A DNA stretch of 64,000 nucleotides from Terriglobus sp. TAA 43 (GCF_000800015.1 NZ_JUGR01000001.1:2046001-2110000); one strand, 5' to 3'. Positions 16,886 through 25,810 are shown, counted from the stretch's first letter. The notes: a model not told the origin generated them from the letters alone. Translations and numbers: made by a program.

Positions 16886-17608
16886 CTACTTCACAACCTC
16901 AACGAGCGCATCCACTTGAAGTTGACGCGGGCTACCGATGACGTCGATGTTTCCGAGGTGTTGTGGCTTGTTGAGGCTGAGATTTACGACACCGTTGATC
17001 ATGCTTTGCCGGATGAGTGGGTCTTCCGCTAGAACACTGGTTTTTTCCTGCGCGATGGCGGAACGCTCCACTTTGCTCTGAAGACGAACTCCATCCGAAC
17101 CATAGGGGGTGACGGTCGCTTCGAAGCTGAAGCCTACGTCGAGGTATGTGGTCTGCTTGCTGACGCCGCCTGTGTCCTTGTCTAAGGAACCGGTCATCAC
17201 AGGGACCTTGTCACCTTCTTTTAGCTGCATACGCTGCGACGGTGCGAGCACCATGCTGTATTGCTGTGCACCAATGCGTTTCCCACCATCGGTCTCCGTA
17301 AAGATGTAGGTGAGGCGATAGAGCGGGGCCGGTACGTCGAGCATGTGGAGCACTTCGACGATCTGCTCGTTCTGCTCTGGCGTGCCGCTAACGACGATCT
17401 GACTCTGGCTGGGAACGAGAAACATCTTTACGCTTGGCGAGCCGACATTACGGATGGCGGTGAGGATCTCATTCTGTTCTGCTTGCGATGTGGCGTAGTG
17501 AAGTTGGTAACTGTGAATTGGATAGGTCTGTTGCGCGTTGGATTGCGCATGGGACTGCACGAGAGCCATAGGCATTGTGATGGTCAGTGCGAGGGCGGAC
17601 AGTTTCAT
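16886..17608 (-). CDS. Secreted secretin-domain-like protein
   Basis: 240 residues with a signal peptide (KLSALALTITMPMALVQSHAQ). Residues ~30-95 resemble a secretin N-type module: 'YQLHYATSQAEQNEILTAIRN', then SQSQIVVSGTPEQNEQIVEVLHMLD, the alternating pattern of NolW/secretin-N domains. The remainder (~95-240) resembles the start of a secretin beta-domain but is far too short for a full pore. The ATG follows the stop of the upstream membrane-protein gene with no gap (TAAATG), so it is the third gene of the ECF sigma operon. It could bind an envelope partner and act as an accessory lipid or pilus factor; that is speculation. Confidence 0.7.
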   Translation of the reverse strand: MKLSALALTITMPMALVQSHAQSNAQQTYPIHSYQLHYATSQAEQNEILTAIRNVGSPSVKMFLVPSQSQIVVSGTPEQNEQIVEVLHMLDVPAPLYRLTYIFTETDGGKRIGAQQYSMVLAPSQRMQLKEGDKVPVMTGSLDKDTGGVSKQTTYLDVGFSFEATVTPYGSDGVRLQSKVERSAIAQEKTSVLAEDPLIRQSMINGVVNLSLNKPQHLGNIDVIGSPRQLQVDALVEVVK

Positions 17609-18268
17609 TTAGTTTGCTCCAGAAATTTGTGGATGTTCCATGGACTGCACGTAGATGGGCTGGCCATCGAGAGACGTTGCCGCAAAATAGTCGTGATAAG
17701 CCTGCGCGTCATCATGTAGCTGGCGCGCACGCGCATCAGGTGTGTATTCGGAGAGTTGCTGCGCAGTGTTATGGCGCATCATGCGAATGACCAGACGCTC
17801 TTGTCGGGTCAACGGCAAGGGCGGTTCGGGGATGTATTCGTGTGTCTGAATGGCGACTTCAATACGCCGAGGCTGCGCGATCTCTTCGAGATTTTGTGCG
17901 TTCTTTGTACGTGGCGGCAGTGGTTGCTTCTTGGGTGCAGTCACCGGTGTCATTGCCGTCGTGACAGCGTCTGGCTGTGGCGATAGCTCATTCGATTGAG
18001 CGATATTACGAGGGCTGCTTTGCTGCATGGAGGTCGATTGCAGATGTGACCGTACGGCGATACCTAGTACAACCACGACTGCACAGGCTGCTGCCCACGA
18101 GAGACGTGGCAGCAGAGAGGCCAGTGGGCCCTTCGCTACGCTCCGTTCTGATTGGGCGCTCGCCAGCGCGTTATAAATGCGGGCTTCGTAGCCTTGCGAT
18201 GGCTCCGTGGTGCGAAGCGCATGCAGGACATCTTCGATAGCCGGGTCATGTTGGTTTTGGTGCGTCAT
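17609..18268 (-). CDS. Single-pass membrane protein, putative anti-sigma partner
   Basis: 219 residues. The start is fixed by AAGGAG six bases before ATG 18268, which also overlaps the sigma gene stop (ATGA). The N-terminal cytosolic ~60 residues (IEDVLHALRTTEPSQGYEAR) precede one membrane helix (~73-92, WAAACAVVVVLGIAV). A long Pro/Gln/Thr-rich periplasmic tail ends with a conserved-looking helical part. Position directly after an ECF sigma gene and this topology fit an anti-sigma factor, but no ZAS HxxxCxxC motif is visible, so the role is inferred from context only. Confidence 0.7.
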   Translation of the reverse strand: MTHQNQHDPAIEDVLHALRTTEPSQGYEARIYNALASAQSERSVAKGPLASLLPRLSWAAACAVVVVLGIAVRSHLQSTSMQQSSPRNIAQSNELSPQPDAVTTAMTPVTAPKKQPLPPRTKNAQNLEEIAQPRRIEVAIQTHEYIPEPPLPLTRQERLVIRMMRHNTAQQLSEYTPDARARQLHDDAQAYHDYFAATSLDGQPIYVQSMEHPQISGAN

Positions 18269-18852
18269 GCGTTTCTCCTTGTCTGCCATCGGCGTTCTAC
18301 TCGTTCTCGAAGCCGTGTACGTGCGCGGAAAAGCAGCGCTCGTACGGCGGACTCTGATTTCTGCAGCACTTCCGCAATTTCCGCGGTTCCCATTTCATCG
18401 ACTGCATTCAGAAGAAGCACATGACACTCTGCCTTGGGCAATCGTTCCATCTCTTCCAACACGGACCGCAGATGGGCCGACTGTACCAGCGCCTTATCCG
18501 CAGGCACCGTAGCAGAAGCGAGCGCTTCGGCAAAAGCATCGTCCATCTGCGATGGACGGATACGGCGACGACGATCCAGCGCAAGATTCCATGCAATGCG
18601 TACAAGCCACACGCGCATGTCGCGCACTTCCTGCAACGTGTGATGATGCTGCAACACACGCACAAACGTTTCCTGCACTACGTCTTCCGCTTCTGCCCGA
18701 TTGCGGAGAGCAGCGTGAGCCACGCGGAACAGCAGCGTGCCATAGAGCGGCACCAACGAAGCGACCGAATCCGCCGCATTGGTATGCGTGGTCTGCTCTA
18801 TGCTGTCCGTTACTGCCAAGGTCAAACGGCACCCTTCCGCGGAGATCATCAT
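18265..18852 (-). CDS. ECF-type RNA polymerase sigma factor
   Basis: 195 residues. Sigma region 2 is seen at ~35-100 (AEDVVQETFVRVLQH, then VRDMRVWLVRIAWNLALDRRRR) and region 4 at ~135-190 (LPKAECHVLLLNAVDEMGTAEIAEVLQKSESAVRALLFRARTRL, split here by its two HTH helices). The order sigma, membrane protein with one helix, secretin-like protein, with 4 bp overlap and zero gap, indicates one operon. The start may also be the second Met. Confidence 0.9.
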   Translation of the reverse strand: MMISAEGCRLTLAVTDSIEQTTHTNAADSVASLVPLYGTLLFRVAHAALRNRAEAEDVVQETFVRVLQHHHTLQEVRDMRVWLVRIAWNLALDRRRRIRPSQMDDAFAEALASATVPADKALVQSAHLRSVLEEMERLPKAECHVLLLNAVDEMGTAEIAEVLQKSESAVRALLFRARTRLRERVERRWQTRRNA

Positions 18853-18948
18853 GGCTCTCTAACGGTACAGACGGGGAAGCACGCTGTGCGCTCGATATTT
18901 TTTCGTCAGGCACAATTTTGCTGCAAGCGGTTCATTCATTCAGGCAGA

Positions 18949-20355
18949 ATGCGGTTCATGAACAACGCAAAGACGCAACAGCACTGGCGCAGCTGGGTAC
19001 TTCCCATGGTGGTGGGGTTCCTTTCTGCGTGGTTGGTAGTGGCATTTGTGTCCGTACCTGCGGCTCATTCGCTCACGTGGCCACGGCTGTTTTCGCGGTC
19101 GGCGTGGCTGATGGCGCTGGCGGCGGGTTGCGCTCTGGCTATGATCTGGGGCATCTGCCGCGTCTTTCGTGAAGAGCTTGGCAGCCCAACAGCATCGTTG
19201 CGAGCGTATGCGTGGAGCGCGGCCCTCTGGCTTCCATTGCTTACGCTGGTATGGAACGAACATGCCGTGTGGCTGATGCTGGCACCGTTGCCGATTGCTG
19301 CGATTCTGACGCACTTCTTTCGTCGCCAACATCTGGCCGTGACCGCAGCCGAACACGACGAGATGCCGTCCACCCCAGAGTGGGAACTGTTCGATTCGCT
19401 GCGTAAACTTCGGCGCACACCACCGGCGCGTGAAGCCGTGTTCCTTGCCGCGTTGATCCTGGGGACGATTGCAGCGGGCGCAGGCGGGCGCAACACGACT
19501 GCAATGTCGTTGATGATTGTGCTGACGGCCGCAACGGTGTGGTGCTTCACCACGCTTGCTCCCGCGGATGTACGCGTGACCGGAAAGATTGGCACACACA
19601 GTCGCCGCGCTGCTGTACTTCCCTGCTTCCTGTTGACCTGCCTTGCGCTGACGCCGTTTCTACGGATGGGGCTTGGCTCTTCCAAAGTCAGTTCCGTGGT
19701 GCTGGCAGGAATGAAGCAAACCATGCAGCCACCGCGTATACAAAGCGTGTTCTTCGGTTATCGCGGCATTGTGTTGCTGGCGCCGCCCCTGCCCAAACAG
19801 AAACTAGTGAACATCACGCCGAAGTCCATCGCTGCGATGTCGCAAACCATGCGCCCTACGCAGCCTTTAGTGATCGCGTTTGATGGCGCCTATCGCTACT
19901 TTGAAGTGCACCCTCTTCCCGGCGCCACGGGCGTACGCACGCAGAGAGGCGATCCACTGAAAGCCAACGTTCATTCCGCCGACCAATCACCGCTAACCAT
20001 GGAAGCAGTGCAGCCGCTGGCGAATCGCGTAGACGCAAGCTGCTGTTCTGCAATGCACGTAGCTCTGACGAATGCAGATAACCGTCTGGGACGTGTGGAT
20101 GTGGAATTGATTCTGCGTAACCGGATGGCGAACGGACAGACCATAGAACGCTCCCTGGGACGCGTGCCTGTGGTATCCAGCCTGCAAAGCCCTATTTCGA
20201 TTTATCGCCCTGCCGTGCGCGAGGATCTGCGCTTCTCTATGAAGAACGCGAACGACATGGCTTTCAATGAAGTTGTAGTGAAGTTCCACCTTGCTGCGCA
20301 ACGCAGTCTTTCCGGCGCAAAGATGCAACTCCGCCAGTTCGAACTGGTTCCGTGA
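18949..20355 (+). CDS. Polytopic membrane protein with large soluble C-terminal domain
   Basis: 468 residues from ATG 18949; an ATG at 18958 is equally possible. The frame stays open further upstream, but that part is antisense to the sigma gene and is not counted. About eight hydrophobic segments occupy residues ~15-250 in pairs, followed by a soluble, probably extracytoplasmic domain of ~210 residues (from about KQTMQPPRIQSVFFGYRGIV). No known family is recognised. It is divergent from the sigma operon across ~100 bp, so it might be a target of that sigma factor. Real coding is supported by its length and membrane pattern. Confidence 0.7.
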   Translation: MRFMNNAKTQQHWRSWVLPMVVGFLSAWLVVAFVSVPAAHSLTWPRLFSRSAWLMALAAGCALAMIWGICRVFREELGSPTASLRAYAWSAALWLPLLTLVWNEHAVWLMLAPLPIAAILTHFFRRQHLAVTAAEHDEMPSTPEWELFDSLRKLRRTPPAREAVFLAALILGTIAAGAGGRNTTAMSLMIVLTAATVWCFTTLAPADVRVTGKIGTHSRRAAVLPCFLLTCLALTPFLRMGLGSSKVSSVVLAGMKQTMQPPRIQSVFFGYRGIVLLAPPLPKQKLVNITPKSIAAMSQTMRPTQPLVIAFDGAYRYFEVHPLPGATGVRTQRGDPLKANVHSADQSPLTMEAVQPLANRVDASCCSAMHVALTNADNRLGRVDVELILRNRMANGQTIERSLGRVPVVSSLQSPISIYRPAVREDLRFSMKNANDMAFNEVVVKFHLAAQRSLSGAKMQLRQFELVP

Positions 20356-20388
20356 GCAGAGTCACGCGTGGAACGGTACTTGGAGGAA

Positions 20389-20419
20389 AAGCAGCATTCC
20401 CAAAAGGTGAATGCTGCTT
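20389..20419 (-). terminator. Terminator between convergent genes
   Basis: AAGCAGCATTC (20389-20399) pairs with GAATGCTGCTT (20409-20419). On the minus strand the hairpin is followed by TTTTCC, making it best suited to the gene ending at 20455. Confidence 0.75.
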
Positions 20420-20454
20420 GGATTACATGGAATCTATCTTGACGAATAACGAGG

Positions 20455-20973
20455 CTACGGCTGTGCAATCGGAATCGCTACAGCAACCTGTACATCAATG
20501 AGCAGTTGCGCTTTCCGCTCTACCTGCTCGTATAGCGCGGCTTTTTTGGCCGGCAGAACTTTACGGAAGGCGGGCTGATACTGGAGCCGCAGTGATGTGA
20601 CTGCCGAATCCAGTTTCAACAGACGCGTACTCCAGTCGTCGGCCTGCGCATCGGTGATCGTGTCGTAACCCTGTGCGTATTCCTTGATCAACTCGTATTT
20701 GTCGTTGTTCACATTCACAAGATCGGCAGTGTATTTGTCGTAGACCGGCCAAAAGGCTTGCGCCTCCGCATCCGTTAGTGGCACGTTTGCCGCGATGAGC
20801 TGTTTCTTCTGTGATCGAATATCTTTCCGCAGCAGCTCAATATCCTTGTCCGTTGAACCCTGAGAACTTTGGGTTGCAGACGTCTGTGCCTGGGTGTCCT
20901 GTGCAATCGCTGGAATGCGGGCGAGCAACATCACACTGCCGAATGCCAACACTGTAAGGAAGGGTCTCTTCAT
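20455..20973 (-). CDS. Secreted small helical protein, hypothetical
   Basis: 172 residues with a signal peptide (RPFLTVLAFGSVMLLARIPAIAQ). An AGGAG site lies seven bases before the ATG. The mature part is mostly helical: IELLRKDIRSQKKQLIAANVPLTDAEAQAFWPVYDKY, a Tyr/Asp-rich middle, and a long C-terminal helix with LQYQPAFRKVLPAKKAALYEQVERK. The 'LTDAEAQAFWPVYDKY' pattern recalls periplasmic LTxxQ/Spy-like chaperone helices, but the match is weak. It stands alone with its own terminator. Confidence 0.7.
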   Translation of the reverse strand: MKRPFLTVLAFGSVMLLARIPAIAQDTQAQTSATQSSQGSTDKDIELLRKDIRSQKKQLIAANVPLTDAEAQAFWPVYDKYTADLVNVNNDKYELIKEYAQGYDTITDAQADDWSTRLLKLDSAVTSLRLQYQPAFRKVLPAKKAALYEQVERKAQLLIDVQVAVAIPIAQP

Positions 20974-21165
20974 TGCGCATCTCCTGACTCACTCTCACCC
21001 GATTCGCAGTCTGGGGGAACTGTCAGGTTTAGCAGGTGTGCCGGCTGGAGCCGCGCATGCCTGATGGCAGGGATATGGCCTAAGAGAGCTGCGTTGGAGC
21101 CGGGGAAATGATAAAAGGCGGGACGGAGCCTCTTACGTGAGCAAGAGGCCCCGGCGGGAATGCGG

Positions 21166-21390
21166 CTAGTGGAGGACGCGGGCGGAAGCTGGGAGCGGTG
21201 GAAAGCCGCCTTCCAATAGGAGCTGCTGCGCAGCGTCCTGGCACATGGTGAGCATGGCATGGAATGCTTCCGGCGCGAGGCGAAGGGTAACTCCGCCTAC
21301 AGAGAGGTGGAGCGTGCCACAACCGCAGAGAGAGACACCGCCGAGGCCTTCTCGTTCGGCAAGGAGATGATTGCGTACCGGAATGCACAT
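21166..21390 (-). CDS. Small conserved-looking protein, hypothetical
   Basis: 74 residues. An AGGAGA lies ten bases upstream of the ATG. The pattern 'C-G-C-G-T-L-H-L-S-V-G-G-V-T-L-R-L-A-P-E-A-F' resembles a small family of uncharacterised cytosolic proteins with a Cys pair and a short beta-hairpin, where the helix after it reads as E-A-F-x-x-(L/M). Two cysteines at the start of the motif could bind metal. It sits 50 bp after (downstream of) the S4 gene on the same strand and may be co-transcribed with it. Confidence 0.55.
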   Translation of the reverse strand: MCIPVRNHLLAEREGLGGVSLCGCGTLHLSVGGVTLRLAPEAFHAMLTMCQDAAQQLLLEGGFPPLPASARVLH

Positions 21391-21441
21391 ATGGTGGTGT
21401 TCTCCTGTTTGCTGCAGTTGTGAAAGGTTGAGGGGAAGGTT

Positions 21442-22065
21442 TTAGACGCCGCGTTGCGCGTAGTACTCGGCCACTTGCTTCGTGTTCAGCTCAAACGGAA
21501 CATGGTGCGATCCCGGCATGCTGAGGATTCGGCCGTGCGTGTTGGTATCCGGTGTGGCGAACTGAAGATAGCTGGGCAGATCCAGACGCGGATTGGTGCG
21601 CGCCGGTTCCGTCATGTTTCCGGCAGCGTACTCGGTCAAGCGAACGAAATCGCCCACGCGAACCACGATGCTGCCAATGTTGACCGGGCGGCCGTTCAGC
21701 AGAACGTGACCGTGGGAAACCAGTTGGCGGGCGGCGGCAATGCTGCGCGCAAAGCCGAGGCGGAACACCACGTTGTCCAATCGGCGTTCCAACAGGCTGA
21801 GCAACTGCTCAATCCAGTTGCCGCTGTTGCTGCCTCGGCGCGCCTCGCGAACGAAGCGCCGAAGCTGCTCCTCGCGCAGGCCGTAGTGGAACATCACCTT
21901 CTGCTTCTCACGAAGCTGAAGGGCAAATTCCGACGGCTTGCCCTTGCGGCTGGCCCCATGTTGGCCGGGTGGATAGTTCCGTTTTTCCAGAGCGCCAGGC
22001 TTGCCGAGACCGGGTAGCTCGATACCTAAGGCGCGTTGAATCTTAAACTTGGTTTTATGGCTCAT
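21442..22065 (-). CDS. rpsD: 30S ribosomal protein S4, zinc-ligand-free form
   Basis: 207 residues. AGGAGT lies ten bases before ATG 22065. The sequence carries the S4 signature KRNYPPGQHG, the SEFALQLREKQK helix, and the S4 RNA-binding domain (~95-160: LLERRLDNVVFRLGFARSIAAARQLVSHGHVLLNGRPV). The N-terminus (SHKTKFKIQRALGIELPGL) has no Cys ligands, so it is the C-minus type that does not hold zinc. It is monocistronic or paired with a small gene, away from rpsK, rpsM and rpoA, where S4 usually lies. It could be the only S4 of this organism or a paralogue. Confidence 0.92.
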   Translation of the reverse strand: MSHKTKFKIQRALGIELPGLGKPGALEKRNYPPGQHGASRKGKPSEFALQLREKQKVMFHYGLREEQLRRFVREARRGSNSGNWIEQLLSLLERRLDNVVFRLGFARSIAAARQLVSHGHVLLNGRPVNIGSIVVRVGDFVRLTEYAAGNMTEPARTNPRLDLPSYLQFATPDTNTHGRILSMPGSHHVPFELNTKQVAEYYAQRGV

Positions 22066-22220
22066 GCTGTTTGCACTCCTTCCGAAGAGTCTGGAAAGAG
22101 CAACGTCCCTCAACGCTGCTTCGAAAAGAAGACTAGATTAGTCCTAGTTAAAGCCGAGACGAGAAATCAGCGAATGGCATGATTTAGGACCTGAATGGTC
22201 TGATATGCGGTTTAAGTGAA

Positions 22221-23081
22221 TTACCGCTGCTTCCACTGAAAGCCAACCAATGAGATTCCGGCGGTGACCACGACGTCGTAGGGGCGGTAAGCGCCGATAC
22301 CCGCGCCTACCATCACTGAACCGTTGAGCGATCCGCCTCGCGTTTTGCGGAGGCCGCGACCCACGCTGGCGGTGACGGAAGAAGGCGTGTGATTGTGATT
22401 CGCCTGGTCGATGCCCAGATTCAGATCTGCCGTCATCCACCAACGCAGGCTGTGGGGGCTGGCGCTCATGTACAGGTCAAGGTCGGACCGATTCACATCA
22501 GGACGCGAAGCAGGCCCAGTTAATGAGACCTTCTGTTGAAAGAACTGCGCCAGCAGGAAGTGCGGTCCCCAGAAATGCGAGACAGCCACGCTGGGCGTTA
22601 CAACCCATTTGCCTTTGCCTACGCTGCTGTCCTGCGATGTGGGAGCGCCGACGGTAGTTGTCAGCAGGACGCCGTTATGCCGTGTGAGCCATGGAATCCA
22701 TTGGCCGCTGACGGAGATATCGCCGAGCACGACGGACGGCTTGTCGATTGTGGACGCAGTGGACGCGACAAAGGGATGCGAAGGTGGCTCTGATGTCGAC
22801 GCGGAATCGCTTGTCGTTGCGAGAGGAATCGAAACGCCCAGACTGTTCGCGGCATGTCGAAAAGGCTCTGTATAGCTGAGCGTCGTTGTGTTGGTATCGC
22901 TTGCTGCATGGACACCATCCCATTCGTTGCTGATGGAAAGCGAACGAAACAGGAACGTGGGATTGGTGGCAGCCGCGGGGGCCGTTGCAACGGACACCAC
23001 GGCTTTGTTTTGTGCGTGCATGCCGGAAGACATTGCGACAGCAAGCAAAGTGGAAGTGAGGACGCGTGGATGCAAGTTCAT
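22221..23081 (-). CDS. Outer-membrane beta-barrel-like protein
   Basis: 286 residues with a signal peptide ending near MHAQ. A Ser/Thr-rich N-terminal third is followed by alternating amphipathic strands such as GKWVVTPSVAVSHFWGPHFLL and SLNGSVMVGAGIGAYRPYDV. It ends GISLVGFQWKQR, a strand-like C-terminus as in barrel proteins. It begins 6 bp after the stop of the lipase-like gene on the same strand, so the two form an operon. It might export or anchor something for the lipase; function is unknown. Confidence 0.65.
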   Translation of the reverse strand: MNLHPRVLTSTLLAVAMSSGMHAQNKAVVSVATAPAAATNPTFLFRSLSISNEWDGVHAASDTNTTTLSYTEPFRHAANSLGVSIPLATTSDSASTSEPPSHPFVASTASTIDKPSVVLGDISVSGQWIPWLTRHNGVLLTTTVGAPTSQDSSVGKGKWVVTPSVAVSHFWGPHFLLAQFFQQKVSLTGPASRPDVNRSDLDLYMSASPHSLRWWMTADLNLGIDQANHNHTPSSVTASVGRGLRKTRGGSLNGSVMVGAGIGAYRPYDVVVTAGISLVGFQWKQR

Positions 23082-23087
23082 TGCGAC

Positions 23088-24308
23088 TTACTTTGCCAGC
23101 GAATCGAACCACACCTTCCACTGCGGCACCGCAGTGGCATAGGTTCCGCGATGCGATGTATCGCCCGTGGAGATCGCCTCCACCTTGGTATTACCTGCAC
23201 CAATCGCGCGCTGATAAGTCATTGCCATTTTGCCAATGCCGGGCGTAATGGCCTCGTCGGTCTCGCCATAGTAGTTGTGTACCGGGCTCTTGATGATCCA
23301 GCGATAGGTCTGTGCCTGAGCCACGATGCGACCGTAGGCTGAGTTAGCGAAGAATTGCGGGTCGAAGTATTCGTCGCGGATGAGTTTGTGGACGTCCGTG
23401 GGAACCTTGGTCGCGTCGAAGGGCGTGCGCTCATAGGCGCTACGGCTCAGCTCGTAATACTCATCTTTCAGCAGGGAGTGCGCCAGGCCGGGAACGCCGT
23501 AGTAATTCTCATAAGAAAAAGACGAGAGGATGAAGAGCGTCGTAACCCAATCAGCATCGTTCTTACGCGGGAAATCGAGGAAGCCGCTCAGCGTTGCGTA
23601 GACGTCCACCGGTGCACTGGCAGTTGCCGCGGCAGAAACAGTGACACCCGCGCTCTCTAACTTTTCAAGAAATGCCATGGTCACGAAACCGCCCTGCGAC
23701 CAGCCACCGATAAAGAGTTTGGGCGAAGCGATCTTCATCTGCGTAAGAACCGCGCGCGCCGCGATCAACATGTCGTAGGTAGCCTGTTGATGACTTCCCT
23801 TCACCATGTAGCCTTCAGGATCCTTCGATGTACCCATGCCGAAGTAATCGGCGCCGATGACGATGTATCCCTGGCCGCCGAACTGGGCCAAAGCAAGCTG
23901 CGTCTCCGGCGACTGCTCTGGGAACGACGGCACCTGCTGCTTCCCGTACACGGTGCCGTGCTGGTAGGACATCATCGGATAGCTGGAAGCGCCTGTATCG
24001 GGGATAGCGAGCAAGCCGCTGGCGACAGTAGGCTTATTGCCTCGCTCCGGGATCACGGACGAGTAAGTTATGCGATACAGCTTCACCGCATTCACTGCCG
24101 GCGTATAGGCCACGTTCACGCCGAAGAACTTTGGCGCGTCCACCTTCAGCACCTGGTTCAACTTCGCCGCATCCCACCGCCCGAGAAACTGGTAGCTTAC
24201 TCCCGAAGACACCTGCACCGTTGCGGATTCCTGCGCGCGGACCTGGGGTGTATGCAGCAACATTCCGCTCAAAAAGACGAGTGACAGCATGAGGCGAATC
24301 CGAGACAT
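23088..24308 (-). CDS. Secreted alpha/beta-hydrolase, lipase-like
   Basis: 406 residues. ATG 24308 has GGAGC five bases upstream and begins a proper signal peptide (SRIRLMLSLVFLSGMLLHTPQVRAQ). The nucleophile elbow GGWSQGGFV is clear, and an oxyanion-type SYQHGTVYG precedes it. The acid and His residues are probably in ETDEAITP and near the end in DTSHRGTYA. Overall it resembles the secretory lipase (LIP) family of fungi and bacteria. The protein ends WKVWFDSLAK. First gene of a two-gene unit with a beta-barrel-like protein. Substrate is unknown. Confidence 0.82.
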   Translation of the reverse strand: MSRIRLMLSLVFLSGMLLHTPQVRAQESATVQVSSGVSYQFLGRWDAAKLNQVLKVDAPKFFGVNVAYTPAVNAVKLYRITYSSVIPERGNKPTVASGLLAIPDTGASSYPMMSYQHGTVYGKQQVPSFPEQSPETQLALAQFGGQGYIVIGADYFGMGTSKDPEGYMVKGSHQQATYDMLIAARAVLTQMKIASPKLFIGGWSQGGFVTMAFLEKLESAGVTVSAAATASAPVDVYATLSGFLDFPRKNDADWVTTLFILSSFSYENYYGVPGLAHSLLKDEYYELSRSAYERTPFDATKVPTDVHKLIRDEYFDPQFFANSAYGRIVAQAQTYRWIIKSPVHNYYGETDEAITPGIGKMAMTYQRAIGAGNTKVEAISTGDTSHRGTYATAVPQWKVWFDSLAK

Positions 24309-24556
24309 AGAAGCTCCAAAAAACAAGAGGGTGCAGCACAAACACGCAGCGAGCGTGAAGAGGATGTGCGGGATGGCCTCAGTATATCGGCGAAACATCG
24401 CCCCAATAACAGGGCTTACGACGTTCGGTTGCCCCGTGCTCGAGAGCGACCATTAAGGTCTATGACGACTTGGACCGGGTGAACGCAAGGCTCAATGAGG
24501 GGTGCGCCGAGCGTGAACGTGCGGAAGGAATGTGGGATGGATCGACTAAGGCGTGC

Positions 24557-25597
24557 TTAGGCCTGGACAGCCGCTGTGCCGTTGGCGGCTTCCAGCGCTG
24601 CTTCGATGTGGCGGCTGACATCCGCCTGCGCGAACTGGCTGGCGACGCGGATGGCGTTCAGGATGGCAGTCTCGTTCGACGATCCGTGCCCGATGATGCA
24701 TGCGCCACGTACGCCCAGCAGCGGCGCACCGCCGTACTCGGAGTAATCGAGACGACGTTTGAAGTTCTTGAATGCCTTACGCGAGAGCAGCGCGCCCACC
24801 TGAGAGGTGATCGTCGCTTTTAGGGTCTGCTTCAGGCTTTCGGATACCAGCTTGGCGATGCCTTCCGTGGTCTTCAAGGCGACATTGCCCACGAAACCGT
24901 CGCAGGCCACCACATCGCAACGGCCGTTGAACAGATCGCGGCCTTCCACATTGCCCAAGAAGTGATAGAGCACGTTCCGCTCCTGCAGGTCACGAAGCAG
25001 CGGAAGCGTTTCGCGGGTCAGCGCGTTGCCCTTTGAGTCTTCTTCGCCAATGGAAAGCAGTCCAATGCGTGGCTTAGGAATGCCAAGCACGTTCTGCGCA
25101 TAGATCTGCCCCATCAGGGCGAATTGAACGATGTTGTGGGGATCACTGTCGACGTTGGCGCCGGAGTCGAGCATGACGCACGGCGAACCTGTCTGCGTAG
25201 GCAGAATGGTCGCCAAGGCGGGGCGGTCAACGCCCTGCAGGGTACCCAGCACCATCTTGGCCGTAGCCATGGCGGCGCCGGTGTTACCGGCAGTCACAAA
25301 GCCGCGAGCCTTGCCCTCACGGACCAGCTTGAGGCCTACACGCATGCTGCTGTCCCGCTTTTGGCGGACAGCCTGCGCGGCCTTGTCGTCCATGCTGATC
25401 CACTCGGAGGCGTGCACCACCTCAATGGGCAGATGCTCGCCCATCAGATGGTGCTTCAGCGCGGGCGCAATCCGGTCTTCCGGCCCCACCAGGTGAATAC
25501 GCACTGGGTAGTGTCGGCACGCGGCAATAGCGCCGCGGATTTCCGGCTCAGGCCCCTTCTCGGAGCCCATTGCGTCAAGGACGATGTCAGTCAGCAT
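24557..25597 (-). CDS. plsX: Phosphate acyltransferase PlsX
   Basis: Forms acyl-phosphate from acyl-ACP for phospholipid synthesis; cytosolic, membrane-associated. 346 residues, the usual length. Family features seen: IVLDAMGSEKGPEPEIRGA, the FVTAGNTGAAMATAKMVLG substrate motif, CVMLDSGANVD, a NVEGRD/CDGFVGNVALKT catalytic stretch, and the end GASSN-like GHGSSNETAILNAIR. Follows rpmF by 27 bp in the conserved DUF177-rpmF-plsX order. The C-terminal ~20 residues are Ala-rich. Confidence 0.96.
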   Translation of the reverse strand: MLTDIVLDAMGSEKGPEPEIRGAIAACRHYPVRIHLVGPEDRIAPALKHHLMGEHLPIEVVHASEWISMDDKAAQAVRQKRDSSMRVGLKLVREGKARGFVTAGNTGAAMATAKMVLGTLQGVDRPALATILPTQTGSPCVMLDSGANVDSDPHNIVQFALMGQIYAQNVLGIPKPRIGLLSIGEEDSKGNALTRETLPLLRDLQERNVLYHFLGNVEGRDLFNGRCDVVACDGFVGNVALKTTEGIAKLVSESLKQTLKATITSQVGALLSRKAFKNFKRRLDYSEYGGAPLLGVRGACIIGHGSSNETAILNAIRVASQFAQADVSRHIEAALEAANGTAAVQA

Positions 25598-25624
25598 TCA
25601 GAAGGAATACGAATGCGGGGCTGT

Positions 25625-25810
25625 TTAAGCTTCCTTGGTCGCGGCCACAACGGCCCGACCACGGTACTCGCCGCACTTAGGGCAGGCGTGGTGAGGCAGC
25701 TTGCGCTCGCCGCAGCTGGGGCAGTTAGCCGAGTTGGGGGCGGTCAAAAAATCGTGCGAGCGGCGCTTGGCCGTACGCTGCTTGGAATGGCGACGCTTTG
25801 GATTCGGCAT
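25625..25810 (-). CDS. rpmF: 50S ribosomal protein L32
   Basis: 61 residues. It begins MPNPKRRHSKQRTAKRRSHD and carries the two CxxC pairs of zinc-type L32 (CPSCGERK and CPKCGEYRGR). AAAGGT precedes the ATG. Member of the DUF177-rpmF-plsX operon. Confidence 0.97.
   Translation of the reverse strand: MPNPKRRHSKQRTAKRRSHDFLTAPNSANCPSCGERKLPHHACPKCGEYRGRAVVAATKEA

Noticed and set aside
18421-18948. Long N-terminal extension of the membrane protein at 18949
   Set aside because: Exactly antisense to the ECF sigma gene, His/Arg/Cys-rich and without a start site.
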